DNA of 8,327 bases. It comes from DATKEU01 sp036493295. GTDB lineage: Bacteria; Myxococcota_A; Polyangia; Fen-1088. The notes beneath the pieces were generated by a model that saw only the letters and a program-made list of their open reading frames with translations, was not told the origin of the DNA and did no database searches. The DNA lies in assembly GCA_036493295.1 (NCBI GenBank), contig DASXQB010000083.1:1-8327 (forward strand), in the 5' to 3' direction. Below, one piece after another: positions 1 through 4,916 of this stretch. The first letter of the stretch is position 1. Each line of letters opens with the position of its first letter. A program made the translations under genes and the position numbers.

Positions 1-381
1 ACGCGCAAGGAGGACGTTCCTTCGGAGATATACGAATTCTTTCCGGTGTTGCGGGAGATGAAACGGCGCCGGGGGGGGAACTTATCTGGCGGCCAGCAAC
101 AGCAATTGGCCATCGCGCGCGCGCTGGCCAGTCACCCCAAGGTCTTGCTGCTCGACGAGCCGACGGAGGGTATCCAACCTTCCATCATTAAAGAGCTGGC
201 CGAAATTTTGAAGCGCATCCGGGAAAAATGGCAGCTGGCCATCCTGGTTTCGGAGCAAGTGCTCAGTTTCGCGCTCTCGGTGGCCGATCGCATCCTGGTC
301 ATCGAGCGCGGTCGCATTGTTCAAGAGAGCTTGCGCGGCGAGATTGACAGCGAAACATTGGGGCGCCTGCTCTCGGTCTGA
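1..381 (+). CDS. urtE: Urea/short-chain amide ABC transporter ATP-binding protein, UrtE-like (5' end missing)
   Basis: This is the C-terminal 126 codons of an ABC ATPase; the frame is open from base 1, so the true start lies outside the window. Visible are the ABC signature LSGGQ followed by QQQ (bases 85-108), a Walker B stretch LLLDEP with TEGIQP after it, and a D-loop/H-loop region reading SEQ. The Gln at the H-loop position is normal for the LivF/UrtE branch. The combination RRRGG-N-LSGGQQQQ and DEPTEGIQPSII is typical of UrtE, the second ATPase of the five-gene urea transporter, rather than of the amino-acid ATPase LivF. It would sit on the cytoplasmic face and power uptake of urea or short amides. 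The formamidase gene follows after 45 bases, which suits amide uptake; related transporter genes sit beside formamidase in Methylophilus. The Walker A motif lies in the missing part. UrtE is more likely than LivF, but substrate choice is inferred from context. Confidence 0.88.
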   Translation, partial: TRKEDVPSEIYEFFPVLREMKRRRGGNLSGGQQQQLAIARALASHPKVLLLDEPTEGIQPSIIKELAEILKRIREKWQLAILVSEQVLSFALSVADRILVIERGRIVQESLRGEIDSETLGRLLSV

Positions 382-414
382 TGTCGTTCACCGAAGGGCC
401 AACCTCTAACCTGC

Positions 415-420
415 GGGGGA
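415..420 (+). promoter_or_regulatory. Ribosome binding site of fmdA
   Basis: GGGGGA lies six bases before the fmdA ATG and decides this start. No other in-frame start with a purine-rich leader is visible nearby. Confidence 0.6.
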
Positions 421-426
421 AAATCC

Positions 427-1614
427 ATGCCGAAGACCTTGTTCAAAATTGATCTGACGAAGTCCTGCGCGACCCAGGAAATTCCGGGACACAACCGGTG
501 GCATCCAGACATTCCGGCCGTGGTATCGGTAAAACCAGGCGACGTGTTTCGCATCGAATGCAAGGATTGGACGGACGGGCAGATCAAGAACAACGACGAT
601 CCATCGGACGTCAGAGACGTCACATTGTCGGTGGTGCACGTGCTCAGCGGCCCGATCCGGGTGGAGGGCGTGGAGCCGGGCGACATCCTGGTGGTGGACA
701 TCCTCGACATCGGCTGCCTGCCCGGAGATGAGTGGGGCTTCACAGGAATCTTCGATCGCGACAACGGCGGCGGCTTTCTCACTGATCACTATCCGAAAGC
801 CGCGAAGGCCATCTGGGACATCGAAGGGATCTACGCCAGCTCCCGTCACATTCCGGGCGTTCGCTTCGCCGGGCTGTCGCATCCGGGGCTCATCGGCTGC
901 GCGCCGTCTGCAGAGCTGCTGGGGAAATGGAACAAGCGAGAGAAGGCGCTGGTCGAAAAGGGCGGTCCGCCGTGGAAGCCAAAGATTCCACCGCTGGCCG
1001 CATTGCCCAACCCTGAGAACGCCGTTCTGGGCACCCTCAAGGGCGCTGCTTTCGATCGGGTGGCGTCCGAGGCGGCGCGAACGGTCCCTCCCCGTGAGCA
1101 CGGAGGCAACTGTGATATCAAGAACCTTTCCAAAGGCTCTCGGATCTATTTTCCGGTCTACGTTTCGGGCGGCAACCTTTCGATGGGAGACATCCATTTC
1201 TCTCAGGGCGACGGGGAGATCTCATTTTGCGGCGCCATTGAGATGGCCGGCTATCTCGATTTGCACGTCGATGTCATCAAAGGCGGCATGGCGAAATACG
1301 CGATGGTCAATCCGATCTTCAAGCCGGGACCGGTCGAACCGCGTTACTCGGAGTACCTGGTGTTCGAAGGGATCTCTGTCGACGAGTTCACGGGCGAGCA
1401 GTACTACTTGGACCCGCACGTGGCCTATCGACGCGCCTGTCTGAACGCCGTTGAATACCTGAAGAAGTTTGGCTTCACGGGTGAGCAGGCCTACCTGCTT
1501 CTGAGCTGCGCGCCCGTCGAGGGTCGAATCAGCGGTGTGGTCGACATCCCGAATGCGTGTTGCACCCTGGCATTGCCGACCGGGATCTTCGACAAAAATA
1601 TCTTGCCCGTTTGA
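427..1614 (+). CDS. fmdA: Formamidase (acetamidase/formamidase family)
   Basis: This complete 395-residue protein of the FmdA/AmdA family hydrolyses formamide to formate and ammonia (EC 3.5.1.49) in the cytoplasm. The length is close to the family norm of about 400. Family hallmarks I recognise are an N-terminal IPGHNRWHPDIP (residues 19-30), an acidic VEPGDILVVDILDIG (82-96), the conserved NLSMGDIHFSQGDGE block (250-264) followed by CGAIEMAG, and the C-terminal DIPNACCTLALP (373-384). It is unrelated to the nitrilase-type formamidase AmiF. The ATG is preceded by a purine-rich GGGGGA six bases upstream, which supports this start. It lies 45 bases after the urea-type ABC ATPase and 10 bases before fmdB, so import, hydrolysis and an accessory protein appear co-transcribed. 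Formamide is the expected main substrate; activity on other short amides cannot be read from the sequence. Confidence 0.94.
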   Translation: MPKTLFKIDLTKSCATQEIPGHNRWHPDIPAVVSVKPGDVFRIECKDWTDGQIKNNDDPSDVRDVTLSVVHVLSGPIRVEGVEPGDILVVDILDIGCLPGDEWGFTGIFDRDNGGGFLTDHYPKAAKAIWDIEGIYASSRHIPGVRFAGLSHPGLIGCAPSAELLGKWNKREKALVEKGGPPWKPKIPPLAALPNPENAVLGTLKGAAFDRVASEAARTVPPREHGGNCDIKNLSKGSRIYFPVYVSGGNLSMGDIHFSQGDGEISFCGAIEMAGYLDLHVDVIKGGMAKYAMVNPIFKPGPVEPRYSEYLVFEGISVDEFTGEQYYLDPHVAYRRACLNAVEYLKKFGFTGEQAYLLLSCAPVEGRISGVVDIPNACCTLALPTGIFDKNILPV

Positions 1615-1624
1615 GGTTACACAA

Positions 1625-1882
1625 ATGCCGCTTTACGATTTCCAGTGTCGGGCCTGCGGGCGCTTCGAGGCCTCGCGTCCCATGAAACAGGCGGCAGCGC
1701 CACTGCGCTGCCCGACGTGCCAGCGGCGAGCGCCTCGCATTCTGTCTGCGGTTGCCATCGGGCACGGCGCCCGAGCGCCCGTTTCAGAGCCGCGAAGGGT
1801 GGTCAGAGGGGAGTCCCGCGAACCCACGCCGCCGTCGCGGGCCCATGCGTCCCACGGCCGTCCGTGGATGATGGGGCACTGA
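1625..1882 (+). CDS. fmdB: FmdB-family zinc-ribbon protein
   Basis: This 85-residue protein starts MPLYDFQCRACG, the standard FmdB opening. Two CxxC pairs (C8/C11 and C29/C32) form the zinc ribbon, separated by the family's short loop RFEASRPM and followed by PRILS. The tail is basic, Pro/Ser/His-rich and probably disordered, ending in RPWMMGH. The open frame extends further upstream into fmdA, but this ATG is chosen because the N-terminus then matches the family and GAGG overlapping the fmdA stop (1613-1616) gives a ribosome binding site nine bases ahead. The gap to fmdA is 10 bases, so the two are probably translationally coupled. FmdB proteins have been proposed to regulate or assist formamidase/amide uptake genes. 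The molecular role is not settled, and metal binding here is inferred from the cysteines. Confidence 0.9.
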   Translation: MPLYDFQCRACGRFEASRPMKQAAAPLRCPTCQRRAPRILSAVAIGHGARAPVSEPRRVVRGESREPTPPSRAHASHGRPWMMGH

Positions 1883-2182
1883 CGACGTCGTTCTGCTGGT
1901 GCGCCACCATCACTCTCCCTGTCCACTGCACCCTCCATTGTGATGAACCAACCGGATAGCCATGGTTCGCACAGCACGCACGGACGCTGAATGCTGCCGA
2001 ACAGCCGCCGATCTCCGTTCGGCTATTCCGCAGCACAATGCGATCGGCCGATCAGTCGGCGGGCGCGAGGCGAAGGCAGATGTGCGCGATCGCGGCGGGC
2101 ACGACGCCGCCCGGGGCCCACGCGCGCGACGGAGGCGCCGCCGGATCGACCAGGAGGCAGACCGTCGCTGCGCCGCGACGTC
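1883..2182. other. Non-coding stretch between fmdB and the fbp remnant
   Basis: I can assign no gene here. Several open frames exist because GC is high and stops are rare, but their translations are Arg/Ala/Pro-rich and match no family I know. A 13-base hairpin (TGGTG-CGC-CACCA, 1897-1909) follows fmdB but has no T-run, so it is not a convincing terminator. One frame encodes QMCAIA (about 2077-2097), faintly like the CA(I/M)ASEE segment that precedes the metal site in fructose-1,6-bisphosphatase. It is in a different frame from the clear fbp piece downstream, so it could be part of the same decayed gene. The likeness is too short to rely on. Confidence 0.4.
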
Positions 2183-2332
2183 GGTCAGGGGAAATACGTG
2201 GTGCTCTTCGATCCGCTAGATGGTTCCGGCAACATTGATTGTAACGTCGGGGTGGGCACCATTTTCGCCGTGTTTGGCCGGCCGCCCGCGCCGTCCGCCG
2301 GGCACGCCGCCGGTGATCTCGCCCAGAAGCCC
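2183..2332 (+). pseudogene. fbp: Remnant of class I fructose-1,6-bisphosphatase
   Basis: Bases 2192-2281 encode KYVVLFDPLDGSGNID followed by CNVGVGTIFAVF. This is the signature region of class I fructose-1,6-bisphosphatase, usually GKYVV-FDPLDGSSNID then VNVSVGTIF. Both metal-binding aspartates of the DPLDG motif are kept; Ser-to-Gly changes are seen in GSSNID and in VSVGT. Downstream, GDLAQKP (2312-2332) loosely matches the family's (E/G)DFLQPG segment. A real enzyme has about 330 residues, but here at most about 50 are recognisable, with unrelated Arg/Pro-rich sequence before and an opposite-strand gene after. The fragment therefore cannot be a working gluconeogenic enzyme. It is most simply a decayed or recombination-truncated copy. 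A sequencing or assembly fault would not explain the missing domains on both sides. Confidence 0.75.
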
Positions 2333-2351
2333 TGCTCTGATGCTACTCACG

Positions 2352-3170
2352 TCAGTTCTGTGCGTCCGCCACCTGATCGGTCCAGACGCGAAAACCATTC
2401 AGGGTGTTGGGACCGAACGTCGTGGTGATGGCCACGTCGGCGGCATCGCGACCGCGCGCGATCAGCACACGCCCGATTCGCGGAACGTTGTTGCGCGGAT
2501 CGAACGTGTGCCAGGCGCCGCCCAAGTAAGCCTCGAACCAGCCGGCAAAGTCCATCGGCGACTGGTCGGCGGGCCTACCGATATCGCCCAGGTAGCCGGT
2601 GCAATAGCGCGCAGGAATATTGATGCAGCGGCACAGGGTGATGGCCAGGTGTGCGAAGTCGCGGCACACGCCCCGGCGTTCGTTGAAAACCTCCCACGCG
2701 GTCTTGGTCGGGCTGGCGAATTCGTAACCGAACTGAACGTGCCGGTTCACGAAGTCGCAGATGGCCTGGACGCGTCCCCAGCCGAAGGGTGCCGAAGAAA
2801 AAAGGTTCCAGGCGATCTCTGACATTCGATCGGTTTCGCAGTAACGACTACCCAAAAGATAGACCAGCGTCTCTTCAGGCAGCTGCGGCACCAGGTGTTG
2901 ATACGCCGAGGCGACGACGGGATCGGGGGCACCCGTGTCGTTGACGATCGCATCGCTGGTCACCCGAAAATGCCCCTGGGGCGCGACCAGCCTGGTGCAC
3001 CAATTCCCGAAGCCATCACGGTAGGCCGTCATGGGAACGGCGGGCGTGGCCAACATGTGGTCGGGTCTCATCAGATCTGACGCGCGGCTGTGGTGCACAT
3101 GCAAGGTCAAGATCATGGGTGTGGGCTGGGGGAATTCGTATTTCAACTCGTAACCGACTCGAATCTGCAT
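2352..3170 (-). CDS. Transglutaminase-like cysteine protease family protein
   Basis: This 272-residue protein has the bacterial transglutaminase-like N-terminal beta region (about 1-90: VGYELKYEFPQPTPMIL at 5-21, and DGFGNWCTRL) followed by a transglutaminase/protease core. The core carries the catalytic Cys in RRGVCRDFAHL (C169) and the His and Asp in WHTFDPRNN (H221, D224), with the expected INIPARY(C)TGYLGD between them, so it should be catalytically competent. Bacterial members usually cleave or rearrange amide bonds rather than crosslink proteins. No signal peptide or membrane segment is seen, so a cytoplasmic location is inferred. The ATG lies 10 bases after the amidohydrolase stop with a good GAGGAA leader, so the two are co-translated. 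Similar proteins occur with alpha-E/ATP-grasp genes in predicted peptide-ligation operons, but those partners are not in this window. The substrate is unknown. Confidence 0.9.
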   Translation of the reverse strand: MQIRVGYELKYEFPQPTPMILTLHVHHSRASDLMRPDHMLATPAVPMTAYRDGFGNWCTRLVAPQGHFRVTSDAIVNDTGAPDPVVASAYQHLVPQLPEETLVYLLGSRYCETDRMSEIAWNLFSSAPFGWGRVQAICDFVNRHVQFGYEFASPTKTAWEVFNERRGVCRDFAHLAITLCRCINIPARYCTGYLGDIGRPADQSPMDFAGWFEAYLGGAWHTFDPRNNVPRIGRVLIARGRDAADVAITTTFGPNTLNGFRVWTDQVADAQN

Positions 3171-3174
3171 ACGG

Positions 3175-3180
3175 TTCCTC
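3175..3180 (-). promoter_or_regulatory. Ribosome binding site of the transglutaminase-like gene
   Basis: On the minus strand GAGGAA directly follows the TGA of the upstream amidohydrolase gene and lies four bases before the ATG. This fixes the start and suggests translational coupling of the pair. Confidence 0.6.
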
Positions 3181-3981
3181 TCAATGTCGTGGTGTCGGAG
3201 TCAATCCAGAAATCGATGCGGCAGCCGGCAATAGTCGCGCGAGACGTTCGGCCCAGGCGTGCTGTCCGGTTGCTTCCGCAATCAGATCCTGGCGGATCTC
3301 GATCTCGACGTGGGGCAACCCGCGTCTTTCACCGTGATGGTTGATCGAAAAGTCTGAAGTGTCGGTCACTGCGTAAGGCTCATTGTCCCCGACCACGAGA
3401 TCCCCTTCTTTACCCAACAGTCGCAGCAGTGGCTGCGCCAGCCGAACGTCCCGGTTGTACAGCACGCCAACGTGCCACGGGCGGGCCCTTCCCTTGAACA
3501 CCGGGGTGAAGCTGTGCACGGCGACGACCATGGTCGGTCGTCCCGCCGTGCTACGTTGGGCAAGGGCCCGGTCGATCTCGTCGTGATAGGGCTGGAAGAC
3601 TTCCCGGACCCGCGACGCGGCCTGTTCGGGCTCGAATGTGCTGTTTCCGGGGATGACCGTTTGCTCGCTGATCTTGGCGATGGAATCCACCGCTGCCAAA
3701 GGGCGATTGCAGTCGATGACGAGGCGCGAGTACGTCTGCCAGACGACGTGAGCGTCCAGCACTGCCGCCAGCTGTCGCGCGACCGCACCAGCGCCGATGT
3801 CCCAGGCAATGTGGCGGCCAAGTTCCGCTGGCGAAAGACCGAGCGATCCCAAGACGCGCGGCAGGCGGCGCCCAGCGTGATCGCAGATCAAAAAAAACGG
3901 CGAGCGTCCGTCACGACCGGCCACCTCGAACGGCGGTGGATCGTCACCGCCCAGCAGAACAAACGGCACGGGATTCAACAT
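3181..3981 (-). CDS. N-formylglutamate amidohydrolase family protein
   Basis: This 266-residue protein of the N-formylglutamate amidohydrolase (FGase) family matches the usual length of about 260-290. Visible family blocks are FFLICDHAGRRLP (29-41), HIAWDIGAGAVA (58-69), YSRLVIDCNRP (84-94), VVAVHSFTPVF (152-162) and the C-terminal HVEIEIRQDL (224-233). The Asp/His/Glu residues in these blocks are those expected for a zinc-dependent hydrolase. The reference reaction, the last step of one histidine-degradation route, releases formate and glutamate, but no hut genes are here and many family members are uncharacterised, so I do not call it hutG. I chose the ATG at 3981; a TTG at 3990 is possible, and neither has a clear ribosome binding site. 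A 5-bp hairpin lies just upstream. Its partner is the transglutaminase-like gene 10 bases downstream, so a role in trimming or recycling N-blocked or peptide amides is a reasonable guess. Confidence 0.87.
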   Translation of the reverse strand: MLNPVPFVLLGGDDPPPFEVAGRDGRSPFFLICDHAGRRLPRVLGSLGLSPAELGRHIAWDIGAGAVARQLAAVLDAHVVWQTYSRLVIDCNRPLAAVDSIAKISEQTVIPGNSTFEPEQAASRVREVFQPYHDEIDRALAQRSTAGRPTMVVAVHSFTPVFKGRARPWHVGVLYNRDVRLAQPLLRLLGKEGDLVVGDNEPYAVTDTSDFSINHHGERRGLPHVEIEIRQDLIAEATGQHAWAERLARLLPAAASISGLTPTPRH

Positions 3982-3991
3982 CGCTTGCAAC

Positions 3992-4004
3992 CGACCGAAG
4001 GTCG
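3992..4004 (-). promoter_or_regulatory. Small hairpin ahead of the amidohydrolase start
   Basis: On the minus strand CGACC-TTC-GGTCG forms a perfect 5-bp stem with a 3-base loop, ending 10 bases before the preferred ATG. It occupies the place where a ribosome binding site would be expected, and none is seen. It may dampen translation, or it may be chance in GC-rich DNA. Confidence 0.3.
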
Positions 4005-4116
4005 TTCGAGCCTATCCCGCATTCCCTACTTCCTACGCCCAGACGTGACGTCGCGCCATGCGGATCGTCCCGCCGTTTGGAAAGGAAATTGTTTCGAAAT
4101 GAAGAATGTGCTGACG

Positions 4117-4818
4117 TCAACTGACGATCGGGATGACCGGGCTGTGCATCTTGTAGCCTGCGTGCCGAACAGTCTCGATCAGCGTGCTGCCAAAGCCCAG
4201 TTTGGAGCGCAAGCGGCGGATGTGAATGTCCACGGTGCGGGTCCCACCCATGTACCGATAACCCCACACACGAGACAGGAGCTGCTCGCGGCCAAAGACT
4301 CGCCCCGGTCGCTCAGCCAGAAACTTCAGCAATAGAAACTCCTGACGAGGCAGCTTGAGCGTGCGGCCGCGGTACGTGGCCTCCGCCCCGATGACGTCGA
4401 TTATCAGGTCGCCGATCTTGACGCGGCTGCCAACCCGAAACGCTGACAGGCGCCAGTCCAGTTGGCGAATGCGCGCGTAAAGCTCGGGGCCAACGATTGG
4501 CAGCAGGACGAAGTCGTCGGTGCCCACCTCGAAATCGAATCCGGCCAGGCGTGATGGCTCCACGCACAACAAGACCGGGACGTCGGCCAGCGACGCCACC
4601 TCCCGCACGCGGCGGATGCTGGCCCGGCCCACTTCCAGATGAGCCCCTGCGTCCACGATCACCACTGACGGACGCTTCAACTCGATGTCTTCGGGCAGCG
4701 TATCGACATCGAATCCGACCGCGACGATATCGCACCCAAGATCGCTCAAAGCGCCCGCAGGCGATTCGGGGTCCGAGATAGTCGTCCCTGGATTCGAAGT
4801 AACCACCAATGCGCGCAT
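4117..4818 (-). CDS. OmpR/PhoB-type response regulator with a degenerate receiver domain
   Basis: This 233-residue protein has an N-terminal receiver-like domain (about 1-120) and a C-terminal winged-helix DNA-binding domain (about 131-228). The winged helix is textbook: LPRQEFLLLKFLAERPGRV, the VWGYRYMGGTRTVDIHIRRLRSKL recognition-helix region (about 185-208), and the terminal IETVRHAGYKM. The receiver keeps the phospho-acceptor position (D56 in VVIVDAG). It lacks the acidic pair after beta-1 (ALVVTSNPG instead of VDD), has CVE where the Thr/Ser of beta-4 is expected (VPVLLCVEP), and has Leu-Pro instead of Lys-Pro in beta-5 (FVLLPIVGPEL). Normal Mg2+-dependent phosphorylation is therefore doubtful and it may act as a phosphorylation-independent regulator. 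No histidine kinase gene is adjacent. The ATG is preceded by GGAG/AGGG at moderate distance. It lies 135 bases upstream of the amidohydrolase pair on the same strand and may control it; the targets are unknown. Confidence 0.88.
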   Translation of the reverse strand: MRALVVTSNPGTTISDPESPAGALSDLGCDIVAVGFDVDTLPEDIELKRPSVVIVDAGAHLEVGRASIRRVREVASLADVPVLLCVEPSRLAGFDFEVGTDDFVLLPIVGPELYARIRQLDWRLSAFRVGSRVKIGDLIIDVIGAEATYRGRTLKLPRQEFLLLKFLAERPGRVFGREQLLSRVWGYRYMGGTRTVDIHIRRLRSKLGFGSTLIETVRHAGYKMHSPVIPIVS

Positions 4819-4869
4819 CGCGGCACCCTACTCCAAACAGGAAGAATAGGTGTCAAGCGGCGACAATCA

Positions 4870-4916
4870 GCGCTCTATGGAGGCCGAGTCTACGGCGCGA
4901 CACCCGAGTAGAGCGC
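4870..4916 (-). terminator. Inverted repeat at the 3' end of the PA14 gene (possible terminator)
   Basis: GCGCTCTA (4870-4877) and TAGAGCGC (4909-4916) are a perfect 8-bp inverted pair, 31 bases apart, spanning the stop codon of the large PA14-domain gene. There is no T-run after it in the direction of transcription, so intrinsic termination is uncertain. It could simply protect the 3' end of the mRNA. Confidence 0.3.

Noticed and set aside
406..1197. Long minus-strand open frame of 263 codons opposite fmdA
   Set aside because: It mirrors the fmdA codon pattern in GC-rich DNA, matches no family, and fmdA on the + strand is clearly the real gene.
1897..1909. Hairpin TGGTG-CGC-CACCA after fmdB as a terminator
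   Set aside because: A 5-bp stem with no T-run is too weak to call.
1962..2428. Three overlapping + strand open frames between fmdB and the transglutaminase-like gene as new small genes
   Set aside because: Arg/Ala/Pro-rich composition, no ribosome binding sites and overlap of frames. The only recognisable piece is the FBPase fragment, which is listed as a pseudogene.
3181..3981. Naming the amidohydrolase hutG
   Set aside because: No histidine-utilisation genes are nearby, and the partner is a transglutaminase-like protein, so only the family name is supported.
3472..4335. Long + strand open frame of 287 codons opposite the amidohydrolase and regulator genes
   Set aside because: It crosses two well-recognised minus-strand genes and the gap between them, and its translation has no domain signal.
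4828..4856. TTGACA (minus strand, 4851-4856) as the -35 box of the regulator promoter
   Set aside because: The -35 is perfect, but the sequence at 17-base spacing (GAGTAG) is a poor -10, and the resulting start site would be almost at the ATG.
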